Source of the DNA: a bacterium | GTDB lineage: Archaea > Thermoproteota > Nitrososphaeria > Nitrososphaerales > Nitrososphaeraceae | Assembly (NCBI GenBank): GCA_014381105.1 | Contig: JACMIO010000171.1 | Span: forward strand, 1 to 7,354 | Direction of reading: 5' to 3' | Length of the DNA: 7,354 nucleotides | The notes under the pieces: generated by a model | What the model was told of the DNA's origin: nothing | Seen by the model: the letters and a program-made list of their open reading frames with translations, nothing else | The model's database searches: none | Shown here: positions 1 to 6,545 of the stretch, one piece after another | Numbering within the stretch: the stretch's first letter is position 1 | Layout of the letters: each line of letters starts with the position of its first letter | Program-made: the position numbers and the translations under genes

Positions 1-249
1 GGTGGAATTTTGCCTATTTTGCCATACCTGCTGTCCAAGACAGGCTTTGTACCACTTCAATTTTCATTATGGATAGCTATCGCGATTAGTATCACTTCTT
101 CGTTCATAATTGGTGCCAAGAAAGCAAAGTTAGCAAAGAAAAATTGGGTAAAAGGAGGAATAGAAATGTCAGGTTTAGGAACTGGAATAGCCTTATTAGG
201 ATATGGTGTTGGTGCAGAACTGGATAGTGCAAATCTGTTAAACTATTAA
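1..249 (+). CDS. VIT1/CCC1-like membrane transporter, 3' end only
   Basis: The 5' end lies outside the window. The reading frame is open from base 1 (Gly-Gly-Ile-Leu-Pro...) to TAA at 247-249, so the TTG at 10 is probably an internal leucine, not a start. The visible 82 residues begin with GGILPILPYLL, which resembles the 'GG-x-(I/L)P-x-LPY' segment near the C-terminus of VIT1/CCC1 family iron/manganese transporters. Two hydrophobic membrane segments follow (roughly VPLQFSLWIAIAISITSSF and GLGTGIALLGYGVGAEL), separated by a lysine-rich loop (GAKKAKLAKKN) and a short 'KGGIEM' segment. That layout fits the last two helices of the family. The gene ends 13 bases before aroD, so the two may be co-transcribed, but nothing links it to aromatic synthesis. 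Family assignment is by motif recall from a fragment; metal specificity cannot be judged. Confidence 0.6.
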   Translation, partial: GGILPILPYLLSKTGFVPLQFSLWIAIAISITSSFIIGAKKAKLAKKNWVKGGIEMSGLGTGIALLGYGVGAELDSANLLNY

Positions 250-262
250 AAAACTGATCGTA

Positions 263-967
263 TTGTTTTCAAATAAATTCAAAGTTTGTGTCTCTCTGGC
301 AACAGATTCGGTTGACAAGCTACCAGCATTGATTTCTAGCGCCCTTCAGAAAAGGGCAGATTTTGTGGAAATTAGATTTGATCATACCATATACAAGGAA
401 ATAGACCATGCCCTGGACGTAACTCGTAGGATAAAAAATACAGCAATCTTTACCTTAAGATCGAAAGAAGAAGGTGGATTATTTGATGGAAGTAATAGAG
501 AACGCATTTCACTATTGGAGAAAATGGCTATGACTAGACCAATGTTACTTGATATAGAGATCTCTACTTTAAAAAAAGATAAAAGGATTAGGAAATTTCT
601 ATCGGAAAATAGAATCCCAATACTGGTATCATCACATGATTTTAGAAAAACATCAGGTCTTTCTACATTGCTAAAAAAATTTGAAGATATGAGAAAATAC
701 AGCAACTATGTTAAGATGGTTACCACAGCAAGATCTTTTGAAGACAATTTCAAATTGCTTTCACTCTACGACAACAATGATAGTACAAAATTAATTGCAT
801 TTGCCATGGGAGAACATGGAATTTTGTCGAGATTAATATGTAATCTATATGGAGATTCACCGTTTACCTATGCTTCACTGGATAAGCCATTGGCCCCGGG
901 CCAACTTGACATTGTATTAATGAAGAAAATATACGATAGAATTGTAAATAATCTGAAAAGCAAATGA
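263..967 (+). CDS. aroD: 3-dehydroquinate dehydratase, class I
   Basis: Class I (Schiff-base) dehydroquinase converts 3-dehydroquinate to 3-dehydroshikimate in the cytoplasm, the third step of the shikimate pathway. The 234 residues are the usual length for a single-domain enzyme. Visible family motifs are EIRFD (E36, R38), FTLRSKEEGG (R66), the SSHDF segment with the catalytic His (H125), YVKMVTTA with the Schiff-base Lys (K151), MGEHGILSR (R190) and the substrate loop ending in APGQ (Q214). All catalytic positions are present. The start is a TTG at 263, chosen because it puts a normal short N-terminus before the first strand (FKVCVSL); no ATG or GTG gives a better one. Only a weak ribosome-site match (TGATC at 255-259) precedes it. 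The stop overlaps the aroE start as ATGA. Confidence 0.96.
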   Translation: MFSNKFKVCVSLATDSVDKLPALISSALQKRADFVEIRFDHTIYKEIDHALDVTRRIKNTAIFTLRSKEEGGLFDGSNRERISLLEKMAMTRPMLLDIEISTLKKDKRIRKFLSENRIPILVSSHDFRKTSGLSTLLKKFEDMRKYSNYVKMVTTARSFEDNFKLLSLYDNNDSTKLIAFAMGEHGILSRLICNLYGDSPFTYASLDKPLAPGQLDIVLMKKIYDRIVNNLKSK

Positions 968-1809
968 GTACTGAGTTTAAGACTTATTGCATTATCGGGG
1001 ATCCTATCGACCACTCATTATCGCCGGCAATTCACAACGCTGCGTTTACTACTCTAGGGTTAAATTGCAGCTATATTGCATTCAGGGTTCAAGAAGGTCA
1101 ATTGAAAAATTCAATGGATTCTTTGCGGGCCATAAACATTGGGGGGTTTAATGTAACTATGCCCCACAAGGTTGCAGTCTTACAATATGTTGATAGCTCC
1201 GACAAGATAGTTGAGATGGTCGGAGCTGCAAATACAGTAAATAATGAAGATGGAAAGTTTTATGCTTATAATACCGATGTTGTCGGCTTCATTGAACCAT
1301 TACATCAACGAAAGATCGATCTTAATGGCTATGAAGTTCTTATTTTGGGAGCTGGTGGGGCAGCCAGAGCAGTGGTGGTTGCACTCTCTCAAGAAAAGGG
1401 AATTTCCAAGATCAATATTGTCAATAGGAATATTGATCGATCTACAAACTTAGCAAATGTCATTAACAAATTAGGATTAAGGGCAAACATCATTTCCTAT
1501 GATGATATTCAGAAAATTGCATTTAGATCCAATCTCATCGTAAACACCACTCCACTTGGCATGAAAAATGAAGAAAGTTTGATAAAGTCATCCAGTATAA
1601 GTAAGGAATCAATAGTATATGATATTGTGTACAAGCCGATAGAAACTAAATTATTAGAAAATGCTAAAACTGTCGGTGCTCAGGTAATCTATGGATATGA
1701 AATGTTACTAGAACAGGCGATTGCTTCATTTAAGATATGGTTCAGAATGGATCCCCCAATAGAGTCTATGAAGAAGGTTTTGTTTGGAATGTTTGGTGAA
1801 CCTATATGA
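964..1809 (+). CDS. aroE: shikimate dehydrogenase (NADP+)
   Basis: Reduces 3-dehydroshikimate to shikimate with NADPH. The 281 residues match the family's usual length. The N-terminal substrate domain carries IGDPIDHSLSPAIHN (residues 11-25), NVTMPHK with the catalytic Lys (K69), GAANTV (N90) and YNTDVVGF with the catalytic Asp (D105). The nucleotide domain follows with LGAGGAARAV (glycine loop, 128-137), the NRN segment (154-156) at the usual NADP-binding position, NTTPLGM (194-200), and the C-terminal YDIVYKPIETKLL and GYEMLLEQAIASFKIWF. The ATG at 964 overlaps the aroD stop by four bases (ATGA). No clear ribosome site precedes it, so translation probably depends on termination of aroD. The last codons and the stop lie in the first copy of a 20-bp tandem duplication. 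Confidence 0.97.
   Translation: MSTEFKTYCIIGDPIDHSLSPAIHNAAFTTLGLNCSYIAFRVQEGQLKNSMDSLRAINIGGFNVTMPHKVAVLQYVDSSDKIVEMVGAANTVNNEDGKFYAYNTDVVGFIEPLHQRKIDLNGYEVLILGAGGAARAVVVALSQEKGISKINIVNRNIDRSTNLANVINKLGLRANIISYDDIQKIAFRSNLIVNTTPLGMKNEESLIKSSSISKESIVYDIVYKPIETKLLENAKTVGAQVIYGYEMLLEQAIASFKIWFRMDPPIESMKKVLFGMFGEPI
1410..1438. repeat. perfect 10-bp inverted repeat inside aroE
   Basis: GATCAATATT (1410-1419) and AATATTGATC (1429-1438) are exact reverse complements separated by nine bases. The repeat lies in the aroE codons around residues 149-159, just at the NADP-contacting NRN segment. It could form an AT-rich hairpin in the mRNA or bind a dimeric protein, but in an AT-rich gene it may be chance. 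Confidence 0.5.
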
Positions 1810-1829
1810 CGTTTGGTGAACCTATATGA
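1806..1829 (+). other. possible 7-codon minicistron between aroE and aroK
   Basis: The ATG in the first repeat copy opens a frame of seven codons (MTFGEPI) that ends at TGA 1827-1829. It overlaps the aroE stop as ATGA (1806-1809) and the aroK start as ATGA (1826-1829), and has its own GGTGA at 1795-1799, six bases upstream. A ribosome finishing aroE could restart here, translate seven codons, and restart again at aroK, so coupling would survive the insertion. The frame is certain; its translation is inference. The peptide itself need have no function. Confidence 0.35.
1815..1819 (+). promoter_or_regulatory. aroK ribosome-binding site
   Basis: GGTGA matches the archaeal anti-Shine-Dalgarno complement (GGAGGTGATC) and lies six bases before the aroK ATG at 1826. 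It decides between the two ATGs of the duplicated unit: both have the same upstream site, but only the second is in frame with the kinase. Confidence 0.7.
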
Positions 1830-2680
1830 CTATAAAGGTAACATCAGTAGTTCATGGCGCCATATCCATAGTGAACGCTGTTGCCACAGGATTTGGTTCT
1901 GCCGTAGGTATTTCTCTAGAGGTGAAAGTGGAAATTGTGTCAAGGAGGGGTTCAGGAATAATTTTTCAAAAGGGCCGAGGAAGTCCTATGATAAAAAAAA
2001 TAATTCATGATATGCTAACATCAAAGTACCTCAACAACAATCAATTATTGATTAATATAAACTCCGAGATTCCATCGGGTATGGGTTTGAAAAGTTCAAG
2101 TGCAGTATCAAATGCAGTAGCCCTCGCGTGTAATTCACTAGTGAATGAAGCCATTAATGATGAATTTGTACTAAATAGCGCGATAGATGCATCGTTATAC
2201 GCAAAGACGACTATTACCGGTGCGTTTGATGATTCGACTGCATGTTATTATGGAGGATTTGTTACCACTGATAACTATAAGAGAAAAATAATGAAAAGAG
2301 AGTCTACGCCTACGGATATAAGTGCTGTAATATTTTTGCCAAATAATAAAAAAAGGGGAGATACTTCTAGACTTAAATTGCTATCAGATATTTATCTTGA
2401 AGCCTTTCAATTGGCCAATTCAGGACAATATTGGAAAGCAATGACATTAAACGGAGTTTTGACTTCCTCATTACTCTCAAACAGTTACACCATCACTAGG
2501 ATGTGTCTAGAAAATGGAGCACTGGCAGCTAGTATATCTGGTAACGGTCCAGCAATAGCTGCTGTAGCGGGTGAAAGAGAGATGCAAAAAATAAAGTCGG
2601 TTTTGTCCAATTTAGATGGAAGGGTGATTGTTTCGAAAACAAATAATCAAAAGGCATCTGCTGTGAGAGAAATTGAGTAA
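1826..2680 (+). CDS. aroK: shikimate kinase, archaeal GHMP-superfamily type
   Basis: Phosphorylates shikimate to shikimate 3-phosphate using ATP. This is the archaeal enzyme of the GHMP (galacto-, homoserine, mevalonate, phosphomevalonate) kinase fold, unrelated to bacterial P-loop AroK. The 284 residues fit the family. The N-terminus has the typical HGAISIVNAVATGFGSAVGI (residues 10-29). The ATP-binding GHMP motif is EIPSGMGLKSSSAVSNA (81-97), TGAFDDSTACYYGG (131-144) is the archaeal shikimate kinase signature with its likely catalytic Asp residues, and SISGNGPAIAAV (237-248) is the C-terminal glycine motif. The ATG at 1826 is chosen because the preceding GGTGA is well spaced and the protein begins directly at the first conserved strand. 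The 3' end overlaps the aroA start by eight bases. The position between aroE and aroA supports shikimate as substrate over homoserine or mevalonate. Confidence 0.95.
   Translation: MTIKVTSVVHGAISIVNAVATGFGSAVGISLEVKVEIVSRRGSGIIFQKGRGSPMIKKIIHDMLTSKYLNNNQLLININSEIPSGMGLKSSSAVSNAVALACNSLVNEAINDEFVLNSAIDASLYAKTTITGAFDDSTACYYGGFVTTDNYKRKIMKRESTPTDISAVIFLPNNKKRGDTSRLKLLSDIYLEAFQLANSGQYWKAMTLNGVLTSSLLSNSYTITRMCLENGALAASISGNGPAIAAVAGEREMQKIKSVLSNLDGRVIVSKTNNQKASAVREIE
2663..2666 (+). promoter_or_regulatory. aroA ribosome-binding site supporting a TTG start
   Basis: GTGA, within GTGAGAG, lies six bases before the TTG at 2673, the same spacing as the aroK site. It is embedded in the last aroK codons and supports TTG as the aroA start. 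Confidence 0.5.
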
Positions 2681-3956
2681 GATAATTGTATCAAAGTCGG
2701 TGTTAAAGGGTAACGTAATATGTCCGCCTAGTAAGAGCTATACACACCGTGCTATTTTCATTTCTTCCTTGGCGAATGGAGATTCACAAATAATTAATCC
2801 CCTTTTGTCACGGGATACAATTGCAACAATTGATGCATGCAAAGCATTTGGTGTAAAAATAAAAAGAACTGATCAGGAATTATTTGTTTCTGGAAATGCT
2901 GCTTTAAAAATACCCGATGATGTTATTAATGTAGAGAACTCTGGAACAACTATGCGTTTTGTTACTGCAATCTCCTCATTACTAAAAAACGGCCATGTAA
3001 TAATTACGGGTGATGAAAGCATTAGGAAAAGACCGATGGGACCATTATTATCAGCTTTGAAGCAACTTGGCGTTAATAGTTACTCAGCTAGAGATAACGA
3101 TAAAGCTCCAATTATTGTACAGGGGGGTGGCATCAGGGGAAATCATATTTCTATCGATGGTTCTATTTCAAGCCAATTTATTTCAGGTATTCTAATCGCG
3201 GGAGCTTGTACAGAATCAGGAATATCTTTAAACGTTACTGGAAAACAAGTTTCAAGGTCATACATCGAATCCACTCTTAATGTTATGACCAAATTTGGTG
3301 CCAGAGTAAAAAACTCAAGGGACTATAGAAACTATAATATCTTTTACAATAGATACACTCCAACTACTTTTACCATACCAGGCGATTTTTCTACAGCGGC
3401 ACTGTTGCTATCTGCAGGTACGCTTGCGGGTGGCGAGATCACCGTTACTAATTTGGACTTTTCGTTACCACAAGGTGATTCAAAGATTCTTGAAATCCTG
3501 AAGAAAATTGGTGCGGTAATTAGTATAAACAAGAAGGATGGGACTGTGAAAACCATGGGAACTGGAGAGCTGGATGGGGGCGAATTTGATCTGTCCGACA
3601 CACCAGATTTGCTTCCAGTTGTGCCTATCCTATCATTGAAATCAATTAATCCTGTGAGGATATATGGAGTTTCTCACACGCGTTACAAAGAAACGGATAG
3701 ATTAAAAATAATTGCATCTGAGTTTAGAAAATTTGGAGTTAAAACAAAGATACTTCCCGACGAAATTACCATTGTTTCACCAAAAAAATTAAGGAACGCG
3801 CATATCAATTCACACAACGATCATAGGCTTTTTATGAGCTTTGTAATAGCGTCTATGATGACTGAAAAATCTATTGTGGATGGCGTGGAATCAGTTGATG
3901 TTTCTTATCCTTCTTTTATCCAAGACATGAAAAAGATTGGCGCAAAATTCAGTTAG
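2673..3956 (+). CDS. aroA: 3-phosphoshikimate 1-carboxyvinyltransferase (EPSP synthase)
   Basis: Transfers the enolpyruvyl group of phosphoenolpyruvate to shikimate 3-phosphate, the sixth step of the pathway. The 427 residues match the two-domain family. Motifs in order are PPSKSYTHRA (K21), ENSGTTMRF (88-96), RKRPMGPLLSAL (118-129), SISSQFISG (164-172), the PGDFSTAA segment (237-244), DTPDLLPVVP (309-318, with the catalytic Asp probably D312), RYKETDRL (337-344, K339) and HNDHRLFMSF (381-390). All are well preserved. The start is a TTG at 2673, overlapping the aroK stop by eight bases; it places the protein start a few residues before the first strand, as is usual, and no ATG lies close by in frame. 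The gene ends the first tightly packed block, with a 96-base gap before aroC. Confidence 0.96.
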   Translation: MSKIIVSKSVLKGNVICPPSKSYTHRAIFISSLANGDSQIINPLLSRDTIATIDACKAFGVKIKRTDQELFVSGNAALKIPDDVINVENSGTTMRFVTAISSLLKNGHVIITGDESIRKRPMGPLLSALKQLGVNSYSARDNDKAPIIVQGGGIRGNHISIDGSISSQFISGILIAGACTESGISLNVTGKQVSRSYIESTLNVMTKFGARVKNSRDYRNYNIFYNRYTPTTFTIPGDFSTAALLLSAGTLAGGEITVTNLDFSLPQGDSKILEILKKIGAVISINKKDGTVKTMGTGELDGGEFDLSDTPDLLPVVPILSLKSINPVRIYGVSHTRYKETDRLKIIASEFRKFGVKTKILPDEITIVSPKKLRNAHINSHNDHRLFMSFVIASMMTEKSIVDGVESVDVSYPSFIQDMKKIGAKFS

Positions 3957-3967
3957 TCTTGATTGTA

Positions 3968-4010
3968 TTATACATGATTCGTAAAGCTTTGGCATTATGA
4001 ATCAACATAA
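3968..4010. promoter_or_regulatory. imperfect inverted repeat upstream of the aroC promoter
   Basis: TTATACATGATTC (3968-3980) and GAATCAACATAA (3999-4010) are reverse complements over a 6-bp TGATTC core and a 4-bp TTAT end, with a short unpaired stretch between (ACA against GT). A small AAAGCTTT palindrome lies between the arms (3983-3990). The element ends about five bases before the TATA-like box, so it could be an operator for aroC. It could instead be a stem-loop at the 3' end of the aroA message. No regulator is encoded in the window. Confidence 0.35.
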
Positions 4011-4024
4011 AGGCAATATATATG
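4009..4024 (+). promoter_or_regulatory. probable archaeal promoter for aroC (TATA box, purine-rich BRE)
   Basis: AATATATATG (4015-4024) is preceded by the purine-rich AAAGG (4009-4013), which could serve as a TFB recognition element. The box centre is about 34 bases before the aroC ATG. With the usual spacing of roughly 25 bases, transcription would begin near 4045 and give a leader of only about 8 bases. No GGTGA-like site precedes the ATG, which fits leaderless or nearly leaderless translation. It lies in the only intergenic gap of note in the operon. Confidence 0.55.
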
Positions 4025-4052
4025 ACAGACAAGGGGTATCAATATCCATAAA

Positions 4053-5165
4053 ATGACTGGCAATATCTTGGGTGAGCAACTAACATTAACCAGTTTCGGT
4101 GAAAGCCATGGAAGATGCATTGGAATGGTATTGGACGGATGCCCTGCTGGACTTCCTTTATCTGAATCAGATCTACAGATCGAATTAGACAAGCGAAAAC
4201 CAGGACAATCGATAATCACAACTCAGAGAAAGGAAGAAGACAGAGTAGAAATATTGTCAGGAGTTTTTAATGGATATACAACTTCAGCTCCAATATGTGC
4301 AATAATATGGAACAAAGATTCAGATTCTAGACCATATGATGTGTTAAAGAACAGTCCAAGACCAGGGCATGCTGATTATCCATCTTTCATAAAATACGGA
4401 GGCTATGCCGACTATAGAGGAAGCGGGAGGTTTTCTGGCAGATTAACGGCAACAATGGTTATGGGGGGTGCTGTTGCACAAAAACTTTTGAGATATACGT
4501 TGGGGATAGAGACAATTGCATACACTATTCAAATAGGTAAAATTTGCTACAAATCTTCATCCTTTCAAGAATCAAAACAAAACAGATATGCAAATGATGT
4601 TCGCTGTCCTGATCCTGAAATTGCTGAAAAAATGAGATCTGCTATAGTAGATGCAAAGATAGATGGTGATTCACTTGGCGGTATTGTCGAGTCTCTATCT
4701 GTAGGATTGCCAGTGGGACTAGGAGAACCGATATTCTCTTCATTGGAATCTGATCTAAGTAAAGCGTTATTTAGCATTCCCTCTGTAAAGGCAATAGAAT
4801 TTGGATCTGGTTTTTCAGGAACAAAACTAAAAGGTTCTGAAAATAACGACGAGTATATAATATCTGAGGATCATAAAATAGCAACTAAGACAAACAATTC
4901 TGGTGGTATTTTGGGTGGCCTGACTAACGGAATGCCAATAGTAATAAGAATCGGCTTCAAACCAGCATCTTCCATAGCGAAGAAGCAAAAAACAATAGAC
5001 TTGGCTTCCAATTCTGAGTGCGGCATCGTTGTTCCTGGAAGACATGATCCGTGCGTTGTACCTCGAGCTATACCGGTAGTTGAATCATTGGTTTCATTAG
5101 TTTTGGCAGACCATGCGGTTCGATGGAATCTAATACCACCTGTTCTGAGTGAAGGGAAAAAATGA
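4053..5165 (+). CDS. aroC: chorismate synthase
   Basis: Removes phosphate from EPSP to give chorismate, using reduced FMN; the last common step before the aromatic branches. The 370 residues match the monofunctional enzyme. The N-terminus MTGNILGEQL followed by TSFGESHG (13-20, His19) is the standard start of the family and confirms the ATG at 4053. Other motifs are DGCPAGLPL (28-36), RKPGQS (48-53), RPGHADY (103-109, His106), RGSGRFSGRLTA (122-133), the SGGILGGLTNGMPI segment (283-296) and the C-terminal signature RHDPCVVPRAIPVVES (330-345) followed by LADH. Both conserved histidines are present. No flavin reductase domain is attached, so FMN must be reduced elsewhere. It has its own probable promoter, and its stop overlaps the next start as ATGA, starting a second block with the fusion gene and tyrA. 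Confidence 0.97.
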   Translation: MTGNILGEQLTLTSFGESHGRCIGMVLDGCPAGLPLSESDLQIELDKRKPGQSIITTQRKEEDRVEILSGVFNGYTTSAPICAIIWNKDSDSRPYDVLKNSPRPGHADYPSFIKYGGYADYRGSGRFSGRLTATMVMGGAVAQKLLRYTLGIETIAYTIQIGKICYKSSSFQESKQNRYANDVRCPDPEIAEKMRSAIVDAKIDGDSLGGIVESLSVGLPVGLGEPIFSSLESDLSKALFSIPSVKAIEFGSGFSGTKLKGSENNDEYIISEDHKIATKTNNSGGILGGLTNGMPIVIRIGFKPASSIAKKQKTIDLASNSECGIVVPGRHDPCVVPRAIPVVESLVSLVLADHAVRWNLIPPVLSEGKK

Positions 5166-6541
5166 GCGAAGAAAAGGAACAAAAATTAGAAGGACTCCGC
5201 GAAGACATGCGACTTGTAACTGCTGATATCATAAAACTTGTTCAGAAAAGAATGAAGATAGCAAGTCAAATCGGAAACATTAAGAAAAATCTCATGATGA
5301 ACATCGAGGATATTTCCGTCGAACAAGACATGGCGAGATATGTTCATGAAATGGGAACGCAAATAGGATTGAATAGTGAATTCATAGGTAGATTATTGAA
5401 TTTACTATTTTTAGAATCAATAAAAATTCAAAAGGAAAAGACCTCCGAGAAAGAAACAAAGCTAGATCACATGGCAATGTTTTTGAAAGCAAAACAACTC
5501 GAGTCTGAAGGTAAAAAGATAATTCATCTGGAGGTAGGTGAACCCGATTACATGCCTCCCGTTAGTGTCAAACGCGAACTATTGAAAACTTTCGATAAAA
5601 GGCATGTTCACTATACGCAAACGACTGGAATTCCTGTACTGAGAAAGTCAATTGCACAGGAAAGATCTGTAAGTGAGGAAAATGTGATAGTTACCCCCGG
5701 GGCAAGATTTGCAGTATTTAGCGCCATGGTTTCTACTCTGTCAATCGGTGATGAAATAGTCATTTTTGAACCTGCGTGGCCCGCTTACAGAGATTGTGCA
5801 AATTTTATTGGTGTAAAAGTCAAGGCTATCAAGACAACCGTGGAACAAAAATGGGATCTGGATTTGAAAGAGGTAGAGAGAATGATAACACCAAATACCA
5901 AGATGATAGTTTTAAACTCGCCTAATAACCCTACAGGGAAAATAATTCAGCAAAAACAAATTGATGCTATCTTGGAGATTGCCAGTAAGAACAACATATT
6001 TGTTCTAAGCGATGAGGTGTACTCCATGTATTCCTATGTTCCATACAAGAGCATTCTAGAATTTGAATATGACAAGAGTATTATGATTTCCTCATTCTCA
6101 AAAAGCCATGCAATGACTGGATTTAGAGTTGGATATGCAATATCCTCAAAAGATATCTTGGATAAAATTTCAAAAATTCAAGCTATGGCAATAACCAGTG
6201 TAGCCGAACCAATGCAATATGCCGCCACTGCAGCTCTGAAGAGTAATGTTACTAACAATGCGAAATTAATGAAGAAACGTCTTGATTTTATACGAAGTGA
6301 ACTAGATGGTGTTCCTTGCAATTTCGTCAATCCAGATGGGGGCATGTACTATTTCATTAGATTCAAAAATAACATCAGCGCTAATAAGATACTAAACGAT
6401 CTCTTAAATGAGGGAGTTGCAGTAGCCCCGGGTAATGGCTTTGGAGAGTCATATGTTGATTTTATTAGAATTTCGGCATGTCAACCAATTAAATTGTTAA
6501 AAGATGGATTTAAAATACTTAGAAAAGTAACGAATGTGTGA
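5162..6541 (+). CDS. bifunctional chorismate mutase (AroQ)-PLP aminotransferase fusion
   Basis: Residues 1 to about 92 form an all-helical AroQ chorismate mutase domain (chorismate to prephenate). Ungapped alignment by eye with the E. coli P-protein mutase puts R13, R30, K41, D50, E54, S86 and Q90 at active-site positions; the position of E. coli Arg51 is V53. After a short charged linker, residues 100-459 are a fold-type I PLP aminotransferase: LEVGEPDY (123-130), HYTQTTGIPVLR (150-161), TPGA (178-181), EPAWPAYRD (203-211), NSPNNPTG (252-259), SDEVY (283-287), SFSKSHAMTGFRVGY (311-325, PLP Lys K314) and FIRIS with the carboxylate-binding Arg (R436). The ATG at 5162 overlaps the aroC stop. 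Likely substrates of the second domain are prephenate (giving arogenate) or 4-hydroxyphenylpyruvate and phenylpyruvate; sequence alone does not decide. Confidence 0.9.
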   Translation: MSEEKEQKLEGLREDMRLVTADIIKLVQKRMKIASQIGNIKKNLMMNIEDISVEQDMARYVHEMGTQIGLNSEFIGRLLNLLFLESIKIQKEKTSEKETKLDHMAMFLKAKQLESEGKKIIHLEVGEPDYMPPVSVKRELLKTFDKRHVHYTQTTGIPVLRKSIAQERSVSEENVIVTPGARFAVFSAMVSTLSIGDEIVIFEPAWPAYRDCANFIGVKVKAIKTTVEQKWDLDLKEVERMITPNTKMIVLNSPNNPTGKIIQQKQIDAILEIASKNNIFVLSDEVYSMYSYVPYKSILEFEYDKSIMISSFSKSHAMTGFRVGYAISSKDILDKISKIQAMAITSVAEPMQYAATAALKSNVTNNAKLMKKRLDFIRSELDGVPCNFVNPDGGMYYFIRFKNNISANKILNDLLNEGVAVAPGNGFGESYVDFIRISACQPIKLLKDGFKILRKVTNV

Positions 6542-6545
6542 TACA

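Larger units (their letters stand above)
1791..1830 (+). repeat. perfect 20-bp tandem duplication at the aroE/aroK junction
   Basis: GTTTGGTGAACCTATATGAC occurs twice head to tail, at 1791-1810 and 1811-1830, with no mismatch. The unit contains the last five aroE codons, the aroE stop, a GGTGA ribosome-binding sequence and an ATGA. The first copy ends aroE; the second supplies the ribosome site and ATG of aroK. With one copy the two genes would overlap by ATGA, as aroD/aroE and aroC/fusion do here. The duplication therefore looks like a secondary event that separated the genes while rebuilding both signals. An assembly error is the main alternative. Confidence 0.98.

Noticed and set aside
236..262. 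TATA-like AT-rich sequence before aroD (TTAAACTATTAAAAAA)
   Set aside because: It lies mostly at the end of the upstream gene and too close to the TTG start for normal TATA spacing. An operon promoter here is possible but not supported well enough to list.
1813..2010. 65-codon + strand frame overlapping the start of aroK
   Set aside because: It lies out of frame over conserved kinase codons, has no recognisable motif, and the overlapping GHMP kinase frame explains the sequence.
3957..3975. Possible terminator after aroA
   Set aside because: There is no run of T residues as expected for an archaeal terminator. The nearby inverted repeat is imperfect and not followed by a T-tract.
4022..4051. 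Short upstream frame (MTDKGYQYP) before aroC
   Set aside because: Its ATG lies within the probable TATA box and upstream of the predicted transcription start, so it is unlikely to be in the mRNA.
4871..5182. 103-codon - strand frame opposite the 3' part of aroC
   Set aside because: It is antisense to highly conserved chorismate synthase motifs and shows no family resemblance or promoter of its own.
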